8,321 bases of DNA from an uncultured Thiotrichaceae bacterium (GCA_902727945.1 CACVAV010000104.1:1-8321); one strand, 5' to 3'; numbered from the stretch's first letter, positions 1 to 6,484 are shown. Made by a program: numbers and translations. The notes: generated by a model not told the origin, from the sequence alone.

Positions 1-54
1 AACTGACTGCCGGATGGGTTATCTTTTCTAACCACAACAGTGATTTTAAGTCGC

Positions 55-83
55 TTGTCGCACATAAAAGATAAACTTAGTAT
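55..83 (+). promoter_or_regulatory. Possible sigma-70-like promoter for the DUF1127 gene
   Basis: TTGTCG at 55-60 and TAGTAT at 78-83 are separated by 17 bases, each matching 4 of 6 consensus positions. The spacing and the location about 50 bases before the start codon fit a promoter, but both boxes are weak and this is a by-eye inference. The -10 box lies inside a perfect palindrome (77-96). Confidence 0.3.
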
Positions 84-96
84 GCGCCCATACTAA
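77..96. repeat. Perfect 8-bp inverted repeat, operator-like
   Basis: The arms TTAGTATG (77-84) and CATACTAA (89-96) are perfectly complementary around the 4-base centre CGCC. The repeat ends 38 bases before the DUF1127 start and overlaps the proposed -10 box, the position expected for a repressor operator. It is not followed by a T-run, so it is unlikely to be a terminator. I do not recognise the regulator. Confidence 0.5.
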
Positions 97-134
97 TTAA
101 TTACCTGCACCAGACGGTGCAAAAGAGAATAAAA

Positions 135-431
135 ATGAGCATATTGAAAACAATTACCTCCTTTGTTAAAAACATGATCGACACCCACCAGAAAAGCCAG
201 GTTATGCGGGTTTTAATGGACATGAGCAATAAACAGCTGGAAGACATTGGTGTTTCACGTTATCAGTTAGAACGTGGCGTTAAAGCATACCCATGGCATG
301 ACGCAGCAGAACAACCAAAACAGAGCATGCCGGCAGCTCAGGTGCTACCTTTCCAGCACCTGATAGCCACACCTTCTACGCTGATTATGGGTTCTGCTGC
401 CAACGAGTCAGGTACAAAACAAGCGGCATAA
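135..431 (+). CDS. Small DUF1127 family protein (YjiS-like)
   Basis: This 98-residue protein contains the DUF1127 signature at about residues 24-45, with the pattern VLMDMSNKQLEDIGVSR. The motif is a short helical, basic segment common in proteobacterial small proteins. Its molecular role is not settled; some alphaproteobacterial members bind RNA or affect phosphate and carbon metabolism, which need not apply here. The C-terminal half (about 55-98) is Ala/Pro/Gln-rich and I recognise nothing in it. I chose ATG 135 because AAGAGA (123-128) lies 6 bases upstream. An in-frame GTG at 117 would add six residues but has no clear ribosome site. The gene is monocistronic: a palindrome and weak promoter stand in front, and a strong terminator follows 34 bases after the stop. 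The family call is firm; the function is unknown. Confidence 0.85.
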   Translation: MSILKTITSFVKNMIDTHQKSQVMRVLMDMSNKQLEDIGVSRYQLERGVKAYPWHDAAEQPKQSMPAAQVLPFQHLIATPSTLIMGSAANESGTKQAA

Positions 432-465
432 AAGTAGCAATCGTTAAAAGCCCAACTGCCCAAAC

Positions 466-507
466 AAAAAAGCCCTGCTTGGTTGAAAACCAGACAGGGC
501 TTTTTTT
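466..507. terminator. Bidirectional rho-independent terminator between converging genes
   Basis: The stem AGCCCTG (471-477) pairs with CAGGGCT (495-501). An inner stem TGGTT (480-484) pairs with AACCA (488-492) around a 3-base loop. Seven T residues (501-507) follow on the plus strand and an A-run (466-471) precedes, giving a T-run for minus-strand transcripts too. It sits between the DUF1127 stop and the glutathione reductase stop and can end both. Confidence 0.9.
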
Positions 508-531
508 ATTCCGTGACGTATCTCAAAATAA

Positions 532-1896
532 TTACTTCATCGTTACCAGTTCTTCCGCACTCACCGGATGAATAGCGATGGTATCATCAAAATCCTTCTT
601 GGTTGCGCCCATCTTGATGGCTACCGCAAAACCCTGCAGCATCTCGTCAACATCTTTGCCCAACAGGTGACAACCAATGACCTTCTCTTCCTCACCCAAT
701 ACCACCAGCTTCATCACCGTTTTTACTTTATGCTGCGTGAAGGCATAATACATCGGGTTGAAACTGGTAGAGTAAACCTTAACCGCATCACCGTATTGCT
801 CACGGGCTGCTTCTTCAGTCAGGCCAATCGTGCCAATCGGAGGATGGGTAAACATCACCGTCGGAATCAGATTGTAGTCCAGCTTGCGATCAGTCATGCC
901 ACCGAATAAACGATCACCCAAACGCCGCCCCGCCGCAATAGCCACCGGCGTCAGCTGCACGCCATACATATTGATAATGTCGCCCAGCGCATAAACACCT
1001 TGGGTACTGGTTTCCTGGAACTCATTAACATCAATTAAGCCACCATTTACCAATTCAATACCGGCATTTTCAATCGCAATAGCATCAGTATTAGGCACAC
1101 GTCCGGCTGCCCACAACACCTGATCCAGATTATCCAGCTGAGCACCATTTTCAAAATTAATGGTTAACTTACCGTCGGCCTGCCTCTCAATACTGCCAAT
1201 TTTGTCTTTGTCATTGCTAACAATGCCTTCCGACCCCATTTGCTGCAGCAGTGCTTCACGAATCGAATGGTCAAAACCAGCCAGGATCGAGCGTCCCTGG
1301 TGCAGCAGATGTGTTTCCGTACCCAGGGCATGCAGTACACCCGCCAACTCGAAAGCGATATAACCACCACCCACAACGGCTACTTTCTGCGGCTGCTCTT
1401 CATCCAGTTCAAAAAACTCATCTGAATTAATAACGTGCTCACCACCTACTAAGTCAGCCCGTACGGGTGTCGGACGTCCGCCCGTCGCAATCACAATGTG
1501 ATCAGCAGTATAAGTTTCGCCAGCTACTTCCAACGTATGTGCATCAACAAAACGTGCAGCGCCCTCAATCAGCTCCACACCCGATTCATTCAGAAAGTCG
1601 TGGTACCAATCATTAATGCCACCAATCATATTTTCACGTTTGGCAACCAGCTTTTCCCAGTTCAGCTTACCGACCTGAACATCAAAACCGTAATCACTGG
1701 CATGATGCATAGCATGCGCCAGATTTGCGCCATACCACATCACTTTCTTGGGCACACAACCGCGATTAACACAGGTTCCACCCAGTTCGCCGGATTCAAT
1801 GACTGCACATTTTGCACCGTATTTTGCTGCCCGCTCGACAACCGATAAACCACCACTACCTGCACCAATGGCTATCAAATCAAAATGCTTACTCAT
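532..1896 (-). CDS. gor: Glutathione-disulfide reductase
   Basis: This cytoplasmic FAD enzyme reduces glutathione disulfide to two glutathione. The 454-residue chain has all the landmarks: FAD motif GAGSGG (11-16), the redox disulfide C42/C47 in GGTCVNRGCVPKK, a dinucleotide motif GGGYIAFELAG (176-186), a second FAD motif ending in ALGDI, and the dimer-contributed H443/E448 pair in HPVSAEE. Numbering and length track the E. coli enzyme closely. The odd point is cofactor binding: the two arginines that contact the NADPH 2'-phosphate in E. coli (R198, R204) correspond to Q200 and A206, with a new R202 nearby. ATG 1896 is the start because AGAGG lies 5 bases upstream; an in-frame GTG at 1902 falls inside that ribosome site. 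The gene lies downstream of a peroxiredoxin-glutaredoxin fusion, its likely functional partner. The family is certain; NADPH preference is not. Confidence 0.95.
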   Translation of the reverse strand: MSKHFDLIAIGAGSGGLSVVERAAKYGAKCAVIESGELGGTCVNRGCVPKKVMWYGANLAHAMHHASDYGFDVQVGKLNWEKLVAKRENMIGGINDWYHDFLNESGVELIEGAARFVDAHTLEVAGETYTADHIVIATGGRPTPVRADLVGGEHVINSDEFFELDEEQPQKVAVVGGGYIAFELAGVLHALGTETHLLHQGRSILAGFDHSIREALLQQMGSEGIVSNDKDKIGSIERQADGKLTINFENGAQLDNLDQVLWAAGRVPNTDAIAIENAGIELVNGGLIDVNEFQETSTQGVYALGDIINMYGVQLTPVAIAAGRRLGDRLFGGMTDRKLDYNLIPTVMFTHPPIGTIGLTEEAAREQYGDAVKVYSTSFNPMYYAFTQHKVKTVMKLVVLGEEEKVIGCHLLGKDVDEMLQGFAVAIKMGATKKDFDDTIAIHPVSAEELVTMK

Positions 1897-2072
1897 GCTC
1901 ACCTCTTAATCAAAAAAATGTTAGTGTGAAATCCGGAACCAACCACATTGTCACCCTGCAGAAAATTCACTGGTACAAATGCGTACAAGCCTGTCCGAAA
2001 ACAGGCTCATACGTTTGGGGACTACCGAAAAGACAGTCCTGCTTAATACGCTAAGATCGATAAAACAGATGC
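1897..2072. other. Intergenic region between the peroxiredoxin fusion and gor, with two hairpins
   Basis: This 176-base gap holds two inverted repeats. AGCCTGT (1988-1994) pairs perfectly with ACAGGCT (2001-2007) around CCGAAA. GGACT (2019-2023) pairs with AGTCC (2035-2039). On the minus strand they lie 34-85 bases past the peroxiredoxin stop. Neither is followed by a good T-run, so termination would be weak or rho-dependent. A promoter for gor may lie here, but I find no convincing -35/-10 pair. The segment CCGAAAACAGGC recurs after the transglycosylase gene. Confidence 0.4.
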
Positions 2073-2804
2073 TTATCCATTCAGCAATTGATCCAACTCA
2101 TCAGCGCCGCCGATATGCTCACCATTAATGAAAATCTGTGGCGCCGCATCTTTACCGGCAACCGCTAACAAGGTGCGGCTGGTATAATCACGGTTTAACA
2201 CCAATTCTTCATACCCCAAACCCGCCTTTGCCAATGCAGCTTTGGCTTTTACACAGAACGGACAGCCCGGACGAGAGAATACCGTAATATCCTTCGGCTT
2301 ATCAGCATTAGGGGCCAAGTATGCAAACATAGTATCTGCATCAGACACTTCAAAAGGATCGCCCGGCAAATCAGGTTCAATAAACTGCTTTTCTACCACA
2401 CCATCTTTAACCAGCATGGAATAACGCCACGAGCGCTGACCAAAACCCAGGTCATTCTTATCAACCAACAAACCCATGCCACCGGTAAACTCACCATTAC
2501 CATCCGGAAGAAAACGGATATTGTCAGCATGCTGATCCACTTTCCACTCATTCATCACGAAGGTATCGTTCACTGACATACAAACAATCTCATCAACACC
2601 CTGTGCTTTGAATGCATCAAACAACTGGTTATAGCGTGGTACGTGACTGGACGAACACGTCGGCGTGAATGCACCCGGCAATGAAAAAACCACGACAGTC
2701 TTACCTGCAAAAACGTCATCACTACTAACATCAGCCCAATCAGAACCCTCACGGGTATGGAATGTAACTGCCGGTACGCGCTGACCTTCTTTATTTTCAA
2801 ACAT
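2073..2804 (-). CDS. Peroxiredoxin-glutaredoxin hybrid (Prx5-Grx fusion)
   Basis: This 243-residue fusion is a glutathione-dependent peroxidase. Residues 1-165 are a Prx5-type (AhpC/TSA superfamily, redoxin) domain with the peroxidatic cysteine C50 in PGAFTPTC and a second conserved cysteine C75 in the VCMSVND segment. Residues 170-243 are a glutaredoxin domain with the CPFC dithiol (C181, C184) and the later TAPQIF-type cis-proline region, here AAPQIFINGEHIGG. The layout and length match the known Haemophilus influenzae hybrid, where glutathione and the fused glutaredoxin recycle C50 after it reduces hydrogen or alkyl peroxides. The start ATG has AAGGA 8 bases upstream. It lies 139 bases after dnaQ and 176 bases before the gor start, so it may be transcribed separately; OxyR-type control would be plausible but I see no convincing site. 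It acts in the cytoplasm. Confidence 0.95.
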   Translation of the reverse strand: MFENKEGQRVPAVTFHTREGSDWADVSSDDVFAGKTVVVFSLPGAFTPTCSSSHVPRYNQLFDAFKAQGVDEIVCMSVNDTFVMNEWKVDQHADNIRFLPDGNGEFTGGMGLLVDKNDLGFGQRSWRYSMLVKDGVVEKQFIEPDLPGDPFEVSDADTMFAYLAPNADKPKDITVFSRPGCPFCVKAKAALAKAGLGYEELVLNRDYTSRTLLAVAGKDAAPQIFINGEHIGGADELDQLLNG

Positions 2805-2830
2805 CTCTCATTTCCTTGTTGTGTTTAAAT

Positions 2831-2855
2831 ACTGATTCCCCTGTGGGTGATCAGT
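2831..2855 (-). promoter_or_regulatory. Imperfect hairpin in the leader of the peroxiredoxin fusion gene
   Basis: ACTGAT (2831-2836) and ATCAGT (2850-2855) form a 6-bp stem, with CCC/GGG pairing possible further in. It lies 27-51 bases before the start codon, so it would be in the 5' leader or act as an operator. The surrounding gap (2805-2943) also has TTGTTT and CATACT on the minus strand with 16-base spacing, a weak promoter guess. No function is proven. Confidence 0.3.
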
Positions 2856-2943
2856 GTGTGATTAAGATGGCTTGAAGTATGAGGATTATCCCCATTAAAA
2901 CAAAACAGAATGTTTAGATCATAACGTCCTATAATTTAGAACA

Positions 2944-3654
2944 CTAATCAACCCACAGCACTTTCCCTGAAGCAGACTCAATAGCAACCAACCGCTCAGC
3001 GTGTGCTGCCAACTCACTCTCATCTGCCCGCAGCACCGGCAAACGACTCACATCTAAACCGATTCTGCGAATAGCGCCCGCCAGTTGGCCCACCCCGGCT
3101 TTATTATCTTCTTTGCTCCCCAGCAACAAATCCACCTGGCCGCCGGTCATCGCTAAGTAAACATCACCCAGAATTTCCGAATCGAGCAAAGCACCGTGTA
3201 AAGTCCGGTGGCCGTTATTGATGCTATAACGCTTACACAGCGCATCCAATGAGTTACGCTGCCCCGGAAACAAATCCCGCGCCATCACCAGCGTGTCTAT
3301 CACGGTGCAATAATCATTCATCGTTTTGAATTTGGCACCGGCTTTCTTCAGTTCACTGTCCAGAAAACCGATGTCAAAGGGGGCGTTATGAATGATAAGT
3401 TCAGCACCGTCTAAATAAGCCACCAAATCCTCAGCAATGTCCTTAAACCGGGGCTTGTCAGCCAGAAATTCATTAGTAATCCCGTGAACCTCCATCGCCC
3501 CCTGATCAATCTCCCGATCAGGCTGCAGGTACTGCCAGAAATTATTACCTGTCAGTTGGCGGTCAACCATTTCCACACAACCCACTTCTATAATGCGGTG
3601 GCCTTCTTTAGGTTCCAGTCCCGTGGTTTCTGTATCCAGAATAACTTGTCGCAT
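2944..3654 (-). CDS. dnaQ: DNA polymerase III epsilon subunit, 3'-5' proofreading exonuclease
   Basis: DnaQ removes misincorporated bases during replication as part of the Pol III core with alpha and theta. The 236-residue protein shows the DEDDh exonuclease set in order: D7 and E9 in LDTETTG (Exo I), D94 in HNAPFDIGFLD (Exo II), and H153 with D158 in HGALLDSE (Exo III). These match E. coli D12, E14, D103, H162 and D167. After residue 175 comes the flexible linker and the short C-terminal segment that binds the alpha subunit, ending in a Trp-containing LWVD. The length is close to the E. coli 243. The start ATG has an AAGAG ribosome site 8 bases upstream. It follows rnhA by 50 bases on the same strand. 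In E. coli the two genes are divergent, so here they could be co-transcribed. Confidence 0.96.
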   Translation of the reverse strand: MRQVILDTETTGLEPKEGHRIIEVGCVEMVDRQLTGNNFWQYLQPDREIDQGAMEVHGITNEFLADKPRFKDIAEDLVAYLDGAELIIHNAPFDIGFLDSELKKAGAKFKTMNDYCTVIDTLVMARDLFPGQRNSLDALCKRYSINNGHRTLHGALLDSEILGDVYLAMTGGQVDLLLGSKEDNKAGVGQLAGAIRRIGLDVSRLPVLRADESELAAHAERLVAIESASGKVLWVD

Positions 3655-3704
3655 GATTAATTCTCTTGATTTACGCTGATCATCAAAATGAGAAGTCGAT
3701 TAGC

Positions 3705-4154
3705 TTACTGCGCTGCAATAGCATCATGCTCATCAATCGCCTTATTCGCCAAACCATCTACCCGCTCATTTTCCACGTGGCCGCTGTGCCCCTTAACCCA
3801 TTGCCAATCAATCTCATGCCCTTGTCTGGCCTTATCAAGACGTTGCCATAACTCTTTATTTTTAACAGGCTTACCGGCTGCATTTTTCCAGTTCTTTTTC
3901 TTCCAGCCATGAATCCACTCAGTAATACCCTGCATGACATATTTTGAATCCGTCGTTAGCACCACCTGACACGGTTCTTTTAAAGCCTCCAAACCCTGAA
4001 TGGCCGCCATCATCTCCATCTGATTATTTGTAGTTTCATGCTGATAGCCATACAATTCACGCTCTTTATCACCAAGACGCAGTAAAGTGCCCCAGCCCCC
4101 CTTACCCGGATTGCCACGACAAGCGCCATCGGTAAAAATTTCTACTGCCTTCAT
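3705..4154 (-). CDS. rnhA: Ribonuclease HI
   Basis: RNase HI cuts the RNA strand of RNA-DNA hybrids, clearing R-loops and primers. The 149-residue chain carries the full catalytic set: D9 in FTDGACRGNPG, E47 in NNQMEMMAA, D69 in TTDSKYV, H123 in VKGHSGH and D133 in ERVDGLA. It also has the basic protrusion (handle) at about 81-100, with IHGWKKKNWK, which aids substrate binding. The numbering is one less than E. coli D10, E48, D70, H124 and D134. The start codon overlaps the end of the upstream methyltransferase gene by 4 bases (ATGA), and the ribosome site AAAGGAG is inside that gene, which indicates translational coupling. dnaQ follows 50 bases later. The call is certain. Confidence 0.97.
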   Translation of the reverse strand: MKAVEIFTDGACRGNPGKGGWGTLLRLGDKERELYGYQHETTNNQMEMMAAIQGLEALKEPCQVVLTTDSKYVMQGITEWIHGWKKKNWKNAAGKPVKNKELWQRLDKARQGHEIDWQWVKGHSGHVENERVDGLANKAIDEHDAIAAQ

Positions 4155-4918
4155 TCATGCTCCTTTGAATTATTTGCGGCTTGCCCCGCACCATTGGTAT
4201 TAACAGCCATGCCCGGCTTCAATAGCGGTGATGTCCTGAGCTTGGGTTTCCAGGGGGTCATTTTCACTACTTTTTTTCGCACATGGATCAGACGCACATG
4301 CCCGAATGACTGAGAATATTTATCAGCCAGCCATTTAAGCCAACCCAACCGGTTAAATACCGACCAACGATCAATATTATAACGGTGTCCCACGGTGCGC
4401 ACTTCCAACACCTCAAAACCCAACACTTCAAACCAGTCCTGCACCCGGAATGCCGTATATAAAGAGTGACTCTCATCACGCCGCACTAAATTTTTAAGCG
4501 CCAGACTGAGGCCACGAAGACTGAAAGCATTGAAAGCAATCAGAATACAATGTCCTTCCGGCACCAGCACCCGGTCGATTTCACGTAATACATCATGTGG
4601 TGAAGCGGCGCAATCAAGCACATGGCTGACCACTACCAAATCTAAATTATCAAACACCAGAGGCAAGGCAGCGGGGTTAGCTACTAAATCAACACTGGCA
4701 TCCACACCCGCCTGCTCATCAAGCGCAATACTGAAACAGCTTCTGATCCGGGAATCATGCAGCAAGGTATATTCCCCCGCCAACTCACCCACCTGTACAG
4801 CATAATAACCAAAAATGTCATTACTCATCTCAGCAACCGCTGATTGCACTGCTGTTGCCGCATTTTGTCCGGCAACAGACTCATACCACTGCCGGATAGC
4901 CGTTTGACATGACATCAT
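4151..4918 (-). CDS. Class I SAM-dependent methyltransferase, YafS-like
   Basis: This protein of about 255 residues has a methyltransferase-11-like core. The segment at about residues 83-122 (NPAALPLVFDNLDLVVVSHVL, then DVLREIDRVLVPEG, numbered from GTG 4921) is the typical post-II/III region with the Asp-rich strand and the loop before motif IV. The SAM-binding motif I is degenerate: VQVGELAGEYTL at 42-53 replaces the usual GxGxG. The C-terminal tail (about 218-256) is Lys/Pro-rich and probably disordered. The substrate is unknown. A methyltransferase of this group sits beside rnhA and dnaQ in E. coli (yafS), which supports the identification by context. Three starts are possible: GTG 4921, ATG 4918 and ATG 4915. 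None has a strong ribosome site; I give ATG 4918. It is the first gene of the minus-strand block and overlaps rnhA by 4 bases. Confidence 0.82.
   Translation of the reverse strand: MMSCQTAIRQWYESVAGQNAATAVQSAVAEMSNDIFGYYAVQVGELAGEYTLLHDSRIRSCFSIALDEQAGVDASVDLVANPAALPLVFDNLDLVVVSHVLDCAASPHDVLREIDRVLVPEGHCILIAFNAFSLRGLSLALKNLVRRDESHSLYTAFRVQDWFEVLGFEVLEVRTVGHRYNIDRWSVFNRLGWLKWLADKYSQSFGHVRLIHVRKKVVKMTPWKPKLRTSPLLKPGMAVNTNGAGQAANNSKEHE
4160..4166 (-). promoter_or_regulatory. Ribosome binding site of rnhA inside the methyltransferase gene
   Basis: AAAGGAG on the minus strand ends 5 bases before the rnhA ATG, within the last codons of the methyltransferase. With the ATGA overlap this fixes the rnhA start and points to coupled translation. 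Confidence 0.75.
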
Positions 4919-4921
4919 CAC

Positions 4922-5179
4922 AAATGGGTGTCCGTTGTCAGTATTAGATTTGGCAAATTACCACCCACATCAATCAATTTAAATTATTAACTAAAAATTC
5001 AGTCAATGGCAAAACAATGCGAATATTCAGGATCAATCAACAATAACCACATTAGACTCACTAAACAATTAAATATGCTGAGCCGGTCAGTGAACGTCAG
5101 GGGCATAGACATGCTACACAATATTCCAAACTGGCGACATAAAAGCTAAAAACAACATACAAACGGGGCAATAATAAAA
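4922..5179. promoter_or_regulatory. AT-rich divergent intergenic region
   Basis: This 258-base gap separates the methyltransferase block and the transglycosylase gene, which diverge, so it should hold promoters for both. Box-like hexamers are present: TAGACA (5106-5111) on the plus strand and TTGACT on the minus strand (5001-5006). Neither has a good -10 box at the proper distance, so I do not place a promoter. I find no gene, tRNA or obvious repeat. In E. coli the hydroxyacylglutathione hydrolase gene gloB lies between the equivalent genes; there is no trace of it here. Confidence 0.5.
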
Positions 5180-6334
5180 ATGGGGCAACACTCTCACCTT
5201 CACTTTGCAGTCAAGGCGGCTGCAACGTGCGCACTATTCACCACTACCAGTCAGCTACAGGCACAAGGTGGCATTTTCGATCCTAATATACCGACTGCAC
5301 TGCCACTTGGGCAAATGTATAATCAACAGGGCTACCAACAACCGCAGAATTATCAGGCAAGACAACAGCCACGCTATCAAGCTCCACAGCAGCAATACCA
5401 ACAGCCGCGCCATCAATACCGCCAACCGATGCCACAACCTGCTGCTAACCATCAACCGCACTTGCAACAGGCTTCATTTGCACAACCACGTCAGCAGTAT
5501 CCGATAGGCGCACCAGCGGGCGGCACTGTCTGGAGCCGTGTTACCAAGACTTACGGCCTACCTGACTACTCAAATAATTATCGCGTCAAAAAATACATAC
5601 GTTCCTATGGTAGCAAACCCAGCCACATGAGTACCTTGTTTCAACGCGCTGATCCCTTTATGCACATGATTATTGAAGAAGTGAATCGTCGGGGCATACC
5701 TGCAGAAATCGCTTTACTACCGTTTGTGGAAAGTGGTTTCAGGCTTGATGTTTTTTCTCATGCCAGTGCAGCAGGATTATGGCAATTCATCCCTTCCACC
5801 GGACGCGCCTACGGACTAAAACAAACCCGTGGCTTTGATGCACGAATGGATCCGTTTGCCGCAACCAATGCAGCACTGAACTACCTGCAAAAGCTGCACA
5901 GAGAATTCAAAGGCGACTGGCTGAAAGCGTTAGCCGCTTACAATTGCGGGGAAAACTGTGTTCACCGCGCTGTAGCCAAAGCCCGCAGAGCAGGGAAATC
6001 ACCCAGCTACTGGAATCTTTCCCTACCGAAAGAGACCATGAATTATGTACCACGGTTACTCGCATTCAGAGAGCTACTAGGCAAGTCGAATCAATATGGC
6101 CTGCGCCTGCCTGCGACACCCAACTCAGCCAAACTTGTTCAGGTATCACTGAGTAAGCCGGTTAATTTGCGCCAGGCCGCTTTGCGTGCCGGACTACCGG
6201 GTAATTTACTGACCCGCCTGAACCCTAATTTCCGCAAGGGTATTACTCAGCCGGGGCTATCTGACCGGATTGCCGTGCCCCGCAAAAACGTCGATCGTTT
6301 AATTCAGGTGCTTCGGACAATGCCTCCGGCCTAG
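5180..6334 (+). CDS. Secreted MltD-type lytic transglycosylase without LysM repeats
   Basis: The 384-residue protein should cleave peptidoglycan glycan strands in the periplasm to give 1,6-anhydromuramyl products. Residues 1-29 look like a Sec signal (K12, then AAATCALF, cleavage near LQA-Q); I see no clear lipobox, unlike the E. coli MltD lipoprotein. Residues 45-108 are a Q/P/Y/R-rich low-complexity linker (24 Gln in 64). The SLT (GH23) domain spans about 155-300, with catalytic E184 in FVESGF, then AAGLWQFIPSTGRAYG (197-212) and ALAAYNCGE (250-258). Residues 318-376 match the conserved post-catalytic MltD region (VNLRQAALRAG, LNPNFRKG). LysM repeats normally follow, but the chain stops there. 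C256 and C260 are an unusual Cys pair in the catalytic fold. ATG 5180 has only a weak ribosome site (GGGG 5165-5168). The gene faces away from the rnhA/dnaQ block, as expected for mltD. Confidence 0.9.
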   Translation: MGQHSHLHFAVKAAATCALFTTTSQLQAQGGIFDPNIPTALPLGQMYNQQGYQQPQNYQARQQPRYQAPQQQYQQPRHQYRQPMPQPAANHQPHLQQASFAQPRQQYPIGAPAGGTVWSRVTKTYGLPDYSNNYRVKKYIRSYGSKPSHMSTLFQRADPFMHMIIEEVNRRGIPAEIALLPFVESGFRLDVFSHASAAGLWQFIPSTGRAYGLKQTRGFDARMDPFAATNAALNYLQKLHREFKGDWLKALAAYNCGENCVHRAVAKARRAGKSPSYWNLSLPKETMNYVPRLLAFRELLGKSNQYGLRLPATPNSAKLVQVSLSKPVNLRQAALRAGLPGNLLTRLNPNFRKGITQPGLSDRIAVPRKNVDRLIQVLRTMPPA

Positions 6335-6348
6335 GACGCTGCCCGAAA

Positions 6349-6372
6349 ACAGGCGGCCCTACTCCCGCCTGT
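6349..6372 (+). terminator. Stem-loop after the transglycosylase gene, possible weak terminator
   Basis: ACAGGCGG (6349-6356) pairs perfectly with CCGCCTGT (6365-6372), an 8-bp GC-rich stem with an 8-base loop, 14 bases after the stop. The following bases (CGTTATAATTT) are only partly T-rich, so termination may be incomplete and read-through into the FHA gene is possible. Its left side carries CCGAAAACAGGC, also found at 1995-2006. Confidence 0.5.
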
Positions 6373-6414
6373 CGTTATAATTTGCAGATAAAAGGCTTAG
6401 CCGATAGAACTAAT

Positions 6415-6468
6415 CAAACAGAAAGTATTAACACCTCCTGTTTGCAACATTAAACACCCCATTAACAC
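6415..6468. repeat. Inverted repeat and ATTAACAC repeats upstream of the FHA gene
   Basis: CAAACAG (6415-6421) and CTGTTTG (6438-6444) are perfect 7-base arms 16 bases apart. Overlapping and following them are ATTAACAC at 6427-6434, ATTAAACAC at 6449-6457 and ATTAACAC at 6461-6468, with starts 22 and 12 bases apart, near whole helical turns. They end 16 bases before the FHA start. This could be a regulator site, but AT-rich sequence also produces such patterns by chance. Confidence 0.3.
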
Positions 6469-6484
6469 AATAATATGGCCGAAT

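Noticed and set aside
16..34. Small hairpin GGTTA (17-21) with TAACC (29-33) at the left edge
   Set aside because: Only five base pairs and no T-run; too weak to call without the sequence further left.
568..909. Plus-strand open frame of 113 codons inside glutathione reductase
   Set aside because: It is antisense to a clearly conserved gene and its product looks like no family; a shadow frame.
2905..2943. Possible OxyR site before the peroxiredoxin fusion
   Set aside because: The ATAG and CTA words on the minus strand do not fit the spacing of the ATAGNT-NNN-ANCTAT consensus.
6376..6381. Perfect TATAAT hexamer after the transglycosylase gene
   Set aside because: No -35-like hexamer lies 16-18 bases upstream (the position is inside the GC-rich stem) and there is no extended -10 TG, so it is not called a promoter.
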